Source of the DNA: Clostridia bacterium
Lineage (GTDB): Bacteria > Bacillota > Clostridia > Oscillospirales > CAG-272
Assembly (NCBI GenBank): GCA_017631855.1
Contig: JAGBSP010000042.1
Location: 1-46,575, forward strand
Length of the DNA: 46,575 nt
Direction of reading: 5' to 3'
Below, one piece after another: positions 8,004 through 15,593 of this stretch. The translations under genes were made by a program, and so were the position numbers. The notes under the pieces were generated by a model, which made no database searches, was not told the DNA's origin, and saw only the letters and a list, made by a program, of their open reading frames with translations. Numbering within the stretch: position 1 is the stretch's first letter; each line of letters starts with the position of its first letter.

Positions 8004-8927
8004 TTACTTTCCGCAAATCTCAAGAATGGTCTTCTCGATATCGGGTGCGGCGATGTGATAGAATTCGCGGAGCCACTGCTGCGAGCCGACCTCGTGTACG
8101 TTAACGTCGGGCAGTGCCATACGGCGGAATTTCACGTCAAGGCATCCCTCGTCGGCAAGCACCTCGGCAACGGCAGATCCAAGTCCACCCGCAAGGTTGT
8201 GCTCCTCGAGCGTAATGATCTTGCCGGTTTCCTTTGCTGCCTTGAGGATCGCTTCCTTGTCGATGGGCTTAATGGTGTGCATCGAGATCAGTCGGCAGTT
8301 GATGCCCTTCTCTCTTGCCGCCTCGACTGCCTTCTGCGCCTCAAAACCGATCGGGCCACAGAAGATCAGCGTGCAGTCGTCACCATCCTCAACCGTAATC
8401 GCCTTGCCAAGCTCAAACTTGAAGGGGCGGTGGTGAATGTCCTTTTCGTTCTTGTATCCGCAGCGGTAGAAGACAGGACCCTCGTAATCAAATACCGCAT
8501 AGGTTGCCGCCTCAGCTTCCTGCAAGTCGCAAGGAACAACGACCACCATATTCGGCAGAGCGCGCAGAATTGCAATATCCTCGGTCGAGTGGTGCGATAC
8601 ACCGAGAGGACCGTAGGAAACGCCGCCGCCTATGTTGACGATCTTTACGTTGGCATTGTGATAACAAACGTCGTTTCTGATCTGCTCCAGACAACGGAGC
8701 GTCGGGAAGTTTGCGATCGAATAGGTCACGGCAATATTGCCCTCCATCGCAAGACCGCAAGCAACACCCGTCATGTGCTGCTCCATAACGCCACAGTTGT
8801 AGTAGCGCTCGGGGAACTTTCTGGCAAAGCCTTCAATTTCTCCATAACCAATATCCGCCAGCACCAGATGAATGCGGGGATCCTTTTCGGCAATTTTCAA
8901 TAAGGTTTCGTTAAAAATCTTTCTCAT
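8004..8927 (-). CDS. Split transketolase, C-terminal subunit
   Basis: The 307 residues correspond to the pyrimidine-binding and C-terminal domains of transketolase. GVMEQHMTGVACGLAMEG contains the Glu that activates thiamine diphosphate, followed by SYGPLGVSHHSTEDIAILRA and the C-terminal EEHNLAGGLGSAVAEVL segment. It forms the active enzyme together with the N-terminal subunit encoded just upstream; the two genes overlap by 4 bp (ATGA), so they are translated together. Two-subunit transketolases are common in Clostridia and archaea. They transfer two-carbon units from ketoses, or can act in related C2 or DXP-synthase-like reactions. It is last in a three-gene leftward operon that probably handles sugars released by the neighbouring catabolic genes. 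Confidence 0.9.
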   Translation of the reverse strand: MRKIFNETLLKIAEKDPRIHLVLADIGYGEIEGFARKFPERYYNCGVMEQHMTGVACGLAMEGNIAVTYSIANFPTLRCLEQIRNDVCYHNANVKIVNIGGGVSYGPLGVSHHSTEDIAILRALPNMVVVVPCDLQEAEAATYAVFDYEGPVFYRCGYKNEKDIHHRPFKFELGKAITVEDGDDCTLIFCGPIGFEAQKAVEAAREKGINCRLISMHTIKPIDKEAILKAAKETGKIITLEEHNLAGGLGSAVAEVLADEGCLDVKFRRMALPDVNVHEVGSQQWLREFYHIAAPDIEKTILEICGK

Positions 8928-9739
8928 TCCTCTACCCCCAGTTCGCGATAAGCTTCAAGCTTTTGTTCCTCGGTCAGATGCCAGTAGTGCGAAGCGACCG
9001 TGTTTTCAAGGAAGCTCACTCCCTTGCCCTTGATGGTGTTTGCAACGATAAAGGTAGGCTTGCCGGGCTCGAGAGGCAGTGCCTTGAAGGTGTTTTCAAG
9101 GTCCATAAAGTCGTGTCCGTCCACCGTCTTGGTTGCCCAGCCGAAGGTAGCAACCTTCGTAGCAAAGTCGCCAAGATCACAGATATCCTTGGAGAAACCA
9201 AGTGCCTGAATGCGGTTGTAGTCCACGATCGCAATCAGATTTTCGAGGTGATGCTGTCCCGCAAACAGGAATGCCTCCCACGTCGAGCCCTCGTTACAGT
9301 CGCCGTCCGACATCATACAGTAAATCTTATGCTTCTCGCCCTTCTCCTTTGCGGCAAGTGCCATACCGACACAAACGTTCAGACCGTGTCCGAGCGATCC
9401 GGTCGAATACTCAACACCGGGAACGTAGTGGCTGATATGTCCCATCAGCTTTCCGTTATCACAGTAGTAAGTATCCATCCACTCCTTGGGGAAGAATCCA
9501 AGCTCGGTCAGGGTTGCGTAAACCACCGCACCTGCGTGTCCCTTGGAAAGGATAAAACGGTCGCGGTCGGGCGCCTTGGGATTCTTGGGGTCGACCTTGA
9601 CAAAGCCGCCTCCGTAAAGCACCGCCATCATATCGGCGGCAGACAGCATACTTCCGATATGGCCACTCTGTCCGACGTGTACCATATGCAGACAATCCTT
9701 GCGAATTCTCTTCGCAAGATCCTTGTAATTTTCGTACAT
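8924..9739 (-). CDS. Split transketolase, N-terminal subunit
   Basis: The 271-residue protein has the thiamine-diphosphate pyrophosphate-binding half of transketolase: VGQSGHIGSMLSAADMMAVLY, DRFILSKGHAGAVVYATL, STGSLGHGLNVCVGMALA, and the metal-binding SDGDCNEGSTWEAFLFA through VDYNRIQALG. Ribosome binding site AAGGAG precedes ATG. It is the middle gene of the operon, 24 bp after the TIM-barrel-like gene and overlapping the C-terminal subunit. The pairing with NagA/NagB-like and ceramidase-like genes across the divergent promoter suggests a dedicated copy for one catabolic route rather than the housekeeping transketolase; that is inference. Confidence 0.9.
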   Translation of the reverse strand: MYENYKDLAKRIRKDCLHMVHVGQSGHIGSMLSAADMMAVLYGGGFVKVDPKNPKAPDRDRFILSKGHAGAVVYATLTELGFFPKEWMDTYYCDNGKLMGHISHYVPGVEYSTGSLGHGLNVCVGMALAAKEKGEKHKIYCMMSDGDCNEGSTWEAFLFAGQHHLENLIAIVDYNRIQALGFSKDICDLGDFATKVATFGWATKTVDGHDFMDLENTFKALPLEPGKPTFIVANTIKGKGVSFLENTVASHYWHLTEEQKLEAYRELGVEE

Positions 9740-9763
9740 AATATTCTCCTTATATTTGATTTT

Positions 9764-10594
9764 TTAATCGGGTACTTCGGTGTATTTGACCTTGTCGATC
9801 CATTCACGCAGCCACTTCTCGCTCTCAAGGCCGACACCCATCACCGAGTTTGCCTCGAAGATGATTCCCGCAATACGGCCTTCTTTCAAAAGACGCAATG
9901 CAAGCTCGCACTGAACCTCCATCAGCTCGTTGCGAATGGGGTGCGCGATGATCGGATCAAAAAAGTCAAACATATAAACGCCAAGCATAATTTTCTTGCC
10001 CGCGTAGATCTTCTCGAGCTTCTCAAAGCGCTCCTCAAGGTAGATCAGCTCCTCGGATTGCTTGGTCCAAATGGTAATTCCGTCCAGATCCTCGAGCGAG
10101 TTCGGGTCGAGCTGATCGAGCTCGTGAATGTACCATACCATATACATTTCCATCGGGCGGCACGCCTTGTCAAGACCCGTGCGAATCTCGTGAAGCATCG
10201 CCTTCATCTTCTCGTTGGCGTCGGGATCACCGCGGAAATGGTGGAAGAGGTCATCGAGAAACGCACCCGTAATGTTCGGGTACTTCTCTGCGAGGTCGCA
10301 GATAAATTTCTCCTCGTTGCCGATACGGAAACCGCTCGATCCCGAAGCCCCCCACATTACCTTGTTCATACGAACAAAGCTGTCCGCATAACCGTACGCG
10401 TCTTCCGAATAGGGCACGGGCTGTCCCTGACAACCGATCATCAGCATATTCGGAATATCGAGCATTGCCGCGCCTTCGGCAGGGGTAATGCGCGAGCGCT
10501 TTCTGTGCGGCTCGAGCCGCGATCTGCCCAAATGAATATCGTCCTGATGCGCGCGAACGCCGAACATCCAGAACTTATCTCTTGCAAATGCCAT
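9764..10594 (-). CDS. Uncharacterised protein, possibly TIM-barrel hydrolase-like
   Basis: From the start at 10594 the protein has 276 residues. I do not recognise a named family. Alternating strand/helix pattern, TGAFLDDLFHHF, YMVWYIHELDQ, LDGITIWTKQSEEL, KKIMLGVYMFDFFDP and GRIAGIIFEANS read like the successive strands of a TIM barrel with acidic residues at strand ends, as in glycosidase-like or sugar-isomerase-like folds. No signal peptide is visible, so it should be cytoplasmic. The start MAFARDKF is chosen because AGGAG lies 7 bases before it; the nine extra upstream residues have no such site. First gene of the transketolase operon, so it probably acts in the same sugar pathway. Confidence 0.65.
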   Translation of the reverse strand: MAFARDKFWMFGVRAHQDDIHLGRSRLEPHRKRSRITPAEGAAMLDIPNMLMIGCQGQPVPYSEDAYGYADSFVRMNKVMWGASGSSGFRIGNEEKFICDLAEKYPNITGAFLDDLFHHFRGDPDANEKMKAMLHEIRTGLDKACRPMEMYMVWYIHELDQLDPNSLEDLDGITIWTKQSEELIYLEERFEKLEKIYAGKKIMLGVYMFDFFDPIIAHPIRNELMEVQCELALRLLKEGRIAGIIFEANSVMGVGLESEKWLREWIDKVKYTEVPD

Positions 10595-10617
10595 ATTTGT
10601 TCTCCTTTTGCTCTTTT

Positions 10618-10648
10618 GCAACTTAATTTATTGAATGAATTAAGTTGC
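10618..10648. promoter_or_regulatory. Inverted repeat at the start of the transketolase operon
   Basis: Perfect 11-bp arms GCAACTTAATT and AATTAAGTTGC separated by 9 bp. The repeat covers the expected transcription start and early leader of the leftward operon, an ideal place for a repressor. A ROK operator is one possibility; an mRNA hairpin is another. Confidence 0.6.
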
Positions 10649-10652
10649 TTTT

Positions 10653-10681
10653 ATTATACACGACAAGTCCCTTTTTGTCAA
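10653..10681 (-). promoter_or_regulatory. Promoter of the TIM-barrel/transketolase operon
   Basis: Leftward TTGACA (10676-10681), 17-bp spacer, TATAAT (10653-10658): a perfect consensus, which usually implies that expression is limited by a repressor. Confidence 0.8.
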
Positions 10682-10802
10682 GTCCTTTTTTGATATTTTC
10701 ACAAAATTTTCTTTTAGAAAAATAATCGAAAAGGAAAAGAAAAGTTTTCGAAAAAGGAGTTAAAAATCAAGCAAATTTCCGAAAAGATCGCGTCAAAATC
10801 CC

Positions 10803-10831
10803 TTGACATTATAAAATAAAAATGTTACAAT
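10803..10831 (+). promoter_or_regulatory. Promoter of the ceramidase-like/NagA/NagB operon
   Basis: TTGACA (10803-10808), 17-bp spacer, TACAAT (10826-10831). It diverges from the transketolase promoter, with about 120 bp between the two -35 boxes. Confidence 0.78.
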
Positions 10832-10847
10832 ATACTCGATTGAGTAT
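10832..10847. promoter_or_regulatory. Inverted repeat directly after the -10 box
   Basis: ATACTC-N4-GAGTAT begins at the base after the -10 box and spans the expected transcription start. It is a likely operator for a dimeric repressor. Its sequence differs from the repeat at 10618-10648. Confidence 0.55.
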
Positions 10848-10909
10848 CTCAAAACATACCCGAATTTTTTCCGTACTCTGCGGAATCTTTTGAAAGGAGA
10901 TCAAATCTT

Positions 10910-12256
10910 ATGAATCAGTTAAAAGTAGGTTATGCCGTATCGAATATCGATCCGATGATCGGTATCGAGGTCTGCGGCTATTATCAGGTACGTATTTCCG
11001 AAGGTAATCTCGATCCGCTGGAGGCTTGTGTTACCGCACTTGAGTTTGGTGAAAAGAGAATTGCGATGGTCGCATTGGATCTCTGCTTGCTCTCTACCCG
11101 CGTCAACGACAAAATCAGAGTTGCCGTATCCGAAGCAACGGGACTTGCGATGGACGAAATCTACATCGGCTGCACGCATACCCACACGGCACCCGATACC
11201 CGTGACAACGACAAATATCCGCTGGAGAAGGAATACGTTCAATTCCTCACGCACCGTATCATCGATACCGTCAAGGTCGCACTCGCTGACCTCAAGCCCG
11301 CAAAGATGGGTTACCACGTCGGTGAAGCAAAGAATATCGCATTCGTTCGCCGTTTCCGTATGAAGGACGGCTCGGTCAAGACCAACCCCGGTGTTGACAA
11401 CCCCGATATCGTCGCTCCCATCGGTGACGTCGACGAAAGAGTTAACGTCATTCGCTTCGACCGCGAGGGCGCAGACACCGTCGTTGTCGTCAACTTCGGC
11501 AACCACCCCGACGTTGTCGGCGGAAATCTTCTTTCGGGCGACTGGCCCGCATTTACCCGTAGAACGGTAGAAAAAGCAATCGACGGCACCAAGTGTATCT
11601 TCTTCAACGGCGTACAGGGTGACGTCAACCACGTCAACGTTCATCCCCGCGGTGGAGATCTGAACGATATGTTTATGGACTTCGACGACGTTTCGCGCGG
11701 ATACGGTCACGCAAGACATATGGGACGTGTTGTCGCAGGCAGCGTGCTTCAGGTATTTGACAAGGTCAAGTACGTTGAGGTCGATTCGCTCAAGTCGATC
11801 GAAAAGACGATTCAGATCCCCTCGAACAAGGCAACGCCCGAGCAGCTGACCGAGGCAAAATACATCAACGAGATGCACGTGTCCGGCAGAGATGCCGAGC
11901 TCCCCTGGAAGGCAATGATGCTGACCACCGTGGTCGCTGAGGCACAGAGAATGATCAACCTTGAGAACGCTCCCGACGCCTTCCCCGTAAAACTGCTCGG
12001 TCTTTCGATCGGACCGGTTGCGTTCGTCGGTATTCCTGGTGAACCCTTCACGGGAATCGGTAGAGCCATCAAGGACACCGAGGGCTTTGAGCTGATCTGT
12101 CCCTGCTGTCTGATCAACGGATGTGAGGGATACTTCCCGATGCAGGACGCTTACGACGAGGGCGGTTACGAGGCAAGAAGCTCGCGCTACAAGGCAGGAT
12201 GTGCAGAATATATTGCAGAACAAGGAAAGGAACTGCTTGCGCAGCTTGGTAAATAA
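10910..12256 (+). CDS. Neutral/alkaline ceramidase-like amidase, cytoplasmic form
   Basis: The 448-residue protein matches the N-terminal catalytic domain of neutral/alkaline non-lysosomal ceramidases. It has GCTHTHTAPDT (zinc-binding histidines, about residues 84-94), NFGNHPDVVGGNLLSGDWPAF (conserved His and the region holding the nucleophilic Ser) and FFNGVQGDVNHVNV. The signal peptide and C-terminal immunoglobulin-like domain of true secreted ceramidases are absent, so this is a cytoplasmic, shortened relative. The family hydrolyses amide bonds of N-acylated compounds. With NagA- and NagB-like genes next to it, a soluble N-acylated amino-sugar or sugar-conjugate substrate is more plausible than ceramide; that is inference. 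Ribosome binding site AAAGGAG; first gene of a four-gene operon. Confidence 0.85.
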   Translation: MNQLKVGYAVSNIDPMIGIEVCGYYQVRISEGNLDPLEACVTALEFGEKRIAMVALDLCLLSTRVNDKIRVAVSEATGLAMDEIYIGCTHTHTAPDTRDNDKYPLEKEYVQFLTHRIIDTVKVALADLKPAKMGYHVGEAKNIAFVRRFRMKDGSVKTNPGVDNPDIVAPIGDVDERVNVIRFDREGADTVVVVNFGNHPDVVGGNLLSGDWPAFTRRTVEKAIDGTKCIFFNGVQGDVNHVNVHPRGGDLNDMFMDFDDVSRGYGHARHMGRVVAGSVLQVFDKVKYVEVDSLKSIEKTIQIPSNKATPEQLTEAKYINEMHVSGRDAELPWKAMMLTTVVAEAQRMINLENAPDAFPVKLLGLSIGPVAFVGIPGEPFTGIGRAIKDTEGFELICPCCLINGCEGYFPMQDAYDEGGYEARSSRYKAGCAEYIAEQGKELLAQLGK

Positions 12257-12257
12257 A

Positions 12258-13397
12258 ATGACCGCAATTAAGAACGCTACACTCATTATGCGCGATCACT
12301 TCATCCCCGATGCGGTACTCCTCATCGAGGACGGAAAGATCGTCGATTTCGGAGAAGCAAGAAAGCTTGCGATCCCCGAAGGTGCCGAGATCATCGACGC
12401 CGAGGGCGCATACGTCGGTCCCGGATTTGTGGACATCCACACGCACTCCGACGGATACGTCTTCTTCCAGGATGAGCCAGAGCGCGCTTCTCAGCATCAC
12501 TTGAAGCACGGAACAACCACGCTTCTCCCTGCCCTCTATTTCAGTATGGACACGGCGGGTTACCTTGAAGCGATCGCAAAGCTCAAGGAAGCAATGAAGA
12601 AGCCCGAATGTGCAAACATTGGCGGATTCTATATGGAAGGTCCTTACCTCAACCCCAAGTTCGGTTGCGATAAGGAAAACAATCCTTGGAAGGGCGGCAT
12701 TGACGCCGAAAAGCACCTGCCCATCATCGAGGCGGCAGGCGAGCTTGCCAAGGTCTGGGCACTCGCTCCCGAGAGAGAGAATATCCTCTCGTTCGTGCTC
12801 GACGCAAAGAAGGTCAACCCCACGGTTGCTTTCTCAGTCGCACACAGTGAAGCCGAGCCCGAGCAGATCGAGGCACTGATGCCCTACGGTCTGAAGATCG
12901 GAACGCACCACCTCAACGCGACGGGTACACTTCAGAAATACCCCGAATGCCGCACGCCCTGCGTCGACGAAACGGTTTACTTCAATCACGATATTTACGC
13001 AGAGCTCATCTGCGACAGCCGCGGAATCCACGTGGATCCCTATCTGCTCCGCCTGACGAGAAAGATCAAGGGCGACGACAGAGTCATTCTGATCTCGGAC
13101 GCTTATGCGTGCGACGGTCCGATTCCCGAGGGATACGATGACGTCGACGACATCAATTTCGACCACATGGGCGAGATCGCAGGCTCGAAGATGACGCTCG
13201 ATATCTCCTGCCGCAATATGATCAAGCACACGGGTGCCTCTTTGGTGGACGTGTTCAAGTTCGCATCCTACAACCCCGCACGTGCCGTCGGCTTTACCGA
13301 TCGCGGTGAGATCGCCAAGGGCAAGCGCGCCGACCTCGTCTTTGTAGAACACACGATGAAGGTCAAGAAAGTACTGATGGCAGGTGAAATCGTATGA
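12258..13397 (+). CDS. Amidohydrolase, N-acetylglucosamine-6-phosphate deacetylase-like (NagA-like)
   Basis: From ATG 12258, one base after the previous stop, the protein has 379 residues. Amidohydrolase landmarks appear in NagA order: GFVDIHTHSDGY, the metal-binding EGPYLNP (about residue 127), SVAHSEAE, GTHHLNATG (NagA has THLFNA), ISDAYACDG with the catalytic Asp, and the C-terminal GEIAKGKRADLVFVE. NagA removes acetate from GlcNAc-6-phosphate. The differences around HTHSDG and HHLNATG suggest a paralogue with altered substrate. No strong ribosome binding site precedes the start, so translation is likely coupled to the ceramidase-like gene. The 4-bp ATGA overlap with the next gene continues the coupling. 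Confidence 0.85.
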   Translation: MTAIKNATLIMRDHFIPDAVLLIEDGKIVDFGEARKLAIPEGAEIIDAEGAYVGPGFVDIHTHSDGYVFFQDEPERASQHHLKHGTTTLLPALYFSMDTAGYLEAIAKLKEAMKKPECANIGGFYMEGPYLNPKFGCDKENNPWKGGIDAEKHLPIIEAAGELAKVWALAPERENILSFVLDAKKVNPTVAFSVAHSEAEPEQIEALMPYGLKIGTHHLNATGTLQKYPECRTPCVDETVYFNHDIYAELICDSRGIHVDPYLLRLTRKIKGDDRVILISDAYACDGPIPEGYDDVDDINFDHMGEIAGSKMTLDISCRNMIKHTGASLVDVFKFASYNPARAVGFTDRGEIAKGKRADLVFVEHTMKVKKVLMAGEIV

Positions 13398-14002
13398 AGC
13401 ATTATGAAATTCACAAAGCCGCATCCTTTGAAGATATGAAGAATCTTCCCGTCGTGGAGATCGACTACGCGTACCCGGGAACCCCCGACGGAATTTATGC
13501 ACACGCACAGATCGGTTATTCCGATACGGCAATTCTCGTTCATCTCTTCGCCGAGGAGAGCGTCACGAGAGCCGAAGAGTTCGGCCCGTTCGGCACGCCC
13601 TGTCAGGATAGCTGTATGGAATTCTTCTTCTGCCCAATGGCAGGCGACGACCGCTATTTCAACATCGAGTGCAACTCGAACGCAAGCGTCTATCTTGGTA
13701 TGGGCACCGGCCTTGCCAACTTAATGAGAATGATTCCCGATAACCTCGACAATCATCCGATTCAACCCAAAATTAACAAATACGAGGGCGGCTGGGAGAT
13801 CTTCTACGAGGTTTCCTACACGTTCATCCGTCAGTTCTTCCCCGAGTTTGAAGTATTCGCAGGCAAGGAGATCAAGGCAAACTGCTATAAGTGCTCCGAT
13901 CTGACCGAGCCTCCGCACTACTTCTCCTGGAGTCCCATTGTCGGTGACCCCTTTACCTACCACCGTCCCGAATGCTTCGGCACGATGGTCTTCGCTGATT
14001 AA
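13394..14002 (+). CDS. Carbohydrate-binding family 9-like protein without signal peptide
   Basis: The 202-residue protein resembles the CBM9-like/DOMON-type beta-sandwich. Typical landmarks are the central QDSCMEFFFCPM, the following YFNIECNSNA strand, KINKYEGGWEIFYEVSYTFI, and the C-terminal HYFSWSPIVGDPFTYHRPECFGTMVF. Such domains normally bind sugar reducing ends on secreted enzymes. Here it stands alone and has no signal peptide or membrane helix, so it should be cytoplasmic. It starts inside the stop of the NagA-like gene (ATGA overlap), which ties it to the pathway, perhaps as a binding or catalytic accessory. A pure binding function in the cytoplasm would be unusual. Confidence 0.75.
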   Translation: MKHYEIHKAASFEDMKNLPVVEIDYAYPGTPDGIYAHAQIGYSDTAILVHLFAEESVTRAEEFGPFGTPCQDSCMEFFFCPMAGDDRYFNIECNSNASVYLGMGTGLANLMRMIPDNLDNHPIQPKINKYEGGWEIFYEVSYTFIRQFFPEFEVFAGKEIKANCYKCSDLTEPPHYFSWSPIVGDPFTYHRPECFGTMVFAD

Positions 14003-14034
14003 AAAATAAAATAATAATATAAGGAGAAAAAGAA

Positions 14035-15009
14035 ATGAAAAACTTTATTACCGATCCCGCAACCAAGTTTGATTTCGCTCCCGCTGACTTTGTTCCCTTC
14101 AAGGACAAGGCAGTTTGCGACTACGTTCGTAGCCTGAGCGGCAAGGATCTCGAAAAGAGAGAAGCTTGGTGGCACCCCGAGTTCGAGGTTAAGGTCATGA
14201 TGAACCCCCACCCCGTTCTCATCTCCACCCTCTTCACCCGTCTGAAGGCAGCATCTGAAGCAGGAAAGTCCTTCACGATGATCCTCGGTAACCCCGAGCC
14301 CGACACCTACATTCCTCTTGCACAGCTGATCAACTATTTTAAGGTTGACTGCTCCAAGGTTCACCTTGTTGCAGAGGACGAGTGGGCTGACCAGGACGGC
14401 AACATCGCTCCCATCACCTACGAGGCAGGCTTTGCTCACTCGATGATCAAGTACCTCTACTACCAGATCGACGAGAAGCTCCGTATGCCCATGGAGAACG
14501 TTCACTTCCCCACCAACGCAAACATCAAGGATTACTCCAAGATCATTGACGACATCACCGAGGGAACGGGCGCAGACATCGCATCCACCTCTCCCGGTTG
14601 GGCAGGTCACATGGCATTCGTTGACCCGATTCCCGAGTTCATCGGTTCGGGCGACATCGAAGAGTGGCTCAATCAGCCCGCACAGATCGTAAAGCTCCAC
14701 CCCATGACCATTATGCAGAACTCGCTCAACGGTACGTTCGGTCAGTCGGGTGACATCGCAAACGTTCCTCCCTGCGCAGCAACCATCGGCCCGCTCGACG
14801 TTATGCGCGCAAAGGAGAGAATCGAGGTTCACGCACTTGCAACCTGCGGCACCTTCTCTTCTTGGCAGAGAATGACCTCGCGTCTCTGCACGCACGGACC
14901 CATCACCCCCTACCTCCCCTCCACGATGCTCCAGACCAAGAAAACTCAGGTCTACATCTCCGAGGAACTCGCAGCTCCGTTCGAGTGCTGGGAAAAGGTC
15001 GGATATTAA
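14035..15009 (+). CDS. Glucosamine-6-phosphate isomerase/deaminase-like protein (NagB-like)
   Basis: The 324-residue protein is a divergent, longer relative of NagB (about 240-270 residues) in the glucosamine-6-phosphate isomerase/6-phosphogluconolactonase superfamily. FTMILGNPEPDTYIPLAQL replaces the usual phosphate loop LGLATGSTPLGTY. VHLVAEDEWAD matches the FNLDE region, and TSPGWAGHMAFVDP matches the GIGxDGHIAFNEP motif with its conserved His. NVPPCAATIGPLDVMRAKE matches the allosteric/closing segment. Isomerisation with or without ammonia release would follow deacetylation by the NagA-like enzyme. Loss of the classical phosphate loop hints at a different substrate. Strong ribosome binding site AAGGAG; last gene of the operon before a terminator. 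Confidence 0.78.
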   Translation: MKNFITDPATKFDFAPADFVPFKDKAVCDYVRSLSGKDLEKREAWWHPEFEVKVMMNPHPVLISTLFTRLKAASEAGKSFTMILGNPEPDTYIPLAQLINYFKVDCSKVHLVAEDEWADQDGNIAPITYEAGFAHSMIKYLYYQIDEKLRMPMENVHFPTNANIKDYSKIIDDITEGTGADIASTSPGWAGHMAFVDPIPEFIGSGDIEEWLNQPAQIVKLHPMTIMQNSLNGTFGQSGDIANVPPCAATIGPLDVMRAKERIEVHALATCGTFSSWQRMTSRLCTHGPITPYLPSTMLQTKKTQVYISEELAAPFECWEKVGY

Positions 15010-15031
15010 TTTATCGAAAAACCACAAAAAA

Positions 15032-15056
15032 GACTGCCGCGATTTTCGCGGCAGTC
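15032..15056 (+). terminator. Terminator of the NagA/NagB-like operon
   Basis: A 10-bp stem GACTGCCGCG/CGCGGCAGTC with a 5-base loop followed by a T-rich run, 22 bp after the stop codon. Confidence 0.88.
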
Positions 15057-15080
15057 CTTTTATTTTTGCTCTTTCTTTTT

Positions 15081-15222
15081 TGTAGGGACCGGCGTCCCCG
15101 ACGGTCCGTGCAAATGATCGAATTCGTACAAGGGATACGGCGGCGTACGATTGGTGCGTTAAAATAATATTTACAAAAAAATTATCATACGGCGCGGACC
15201 GTCGGGGACGCCGGTCCCTACA
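15081..15222. repeat. REPIN-like element A: two GTAG hairpins as 28-bp perfect inverted repeats
   Basis: The element is 142 bp. Its ends, 15081-15108 and 15195-15222, are exact reverse complements over 28 bases. Each end starts with GTAG and folds by itself (GGACCG with CGGTCC). The interior of 86 bp is AT-richer and has no open frame. No target duplication is obvious. Related ends occur at 36924-36951 and 40359-40386. A GTAG foot plus small hairpin in inverted pairs is the layout of REP/REPIN elements mobilised by RAYT transposases; no RAYT gene is in the window. Confidence 0.8.
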
Positions 15223-15239
15223 TACATTGTTTTATGAAG

Positions 15240-15566
15240 TTACCACCTTTGAAGATTCTTCTGGATTTTTTTGGTATAGGCATCTTTCAGCTCTTCGGCG
15301 GTAATACCGTAACAAAGCATAACATCGTTATAATACATCAAAACGTCCGCCATTTCTTCGACGAGATCTTTTCGCAACTCAACATCGTTTGACGCCTTTG
15401 TTCCGCCGTTCTTTTTTACGATATCAATAACCTCGCCTATTTCGCCAATCATCCAAAGCAACTTATGTCTTCCCGCTTCGGGTCCAATCGGTTCCCACTT
15501 GTCTTTATATTTCTCTTGCAGTTCTTTCTGCATTGCTTGCATTTCATTGATACTAAAATCTGTCAT
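15240..15566 (-). CDS. MazG-like NTP pyrophosphohydrolase (all-alpha fold)
   Basis: The 108-residue protein has the all-alpha NTP-PPase pattern: a first helix with KLLWMIGEIGEVIDIVKK (EIGE-type metal ligands) and a second with DLVEEMADVLMYYND (ExxD ligands). These enzymes cleave non-canonical or excess (d)NTPs to the monophosphate. Last gene of a four-gene leftward operon with two Nudix enzymes and another MazG-like protein, so cleaning of the nucleotide pool is the likely shared role. It lies 27 bp after the Nudix-ASCH gene. Confidence 0.83.
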   Translation of the reverse strand: MTDFSINEMQAMQKELQEKYKDKWEPIGPEAGRHKLLWMIGEIGEVIDIVKKNGGTKASNDVELRKDLVEEMADVLMYYNDVMLCYGITAEELKDAYTKKIQKNLQRW

Positions 15567-15593
15567 TGTTATCTCCTCTCGACATCTTGAATT

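Noticed and set aside
12123-12257. N-terminal extension of the NagA-like gene into the ceramidase-like gene
   Set aside because: It would overlap the previous gene by 134 bases and adds residues not matching any amidohydrolase; ATG 12258 begins the usual NagA N-terminal strand.
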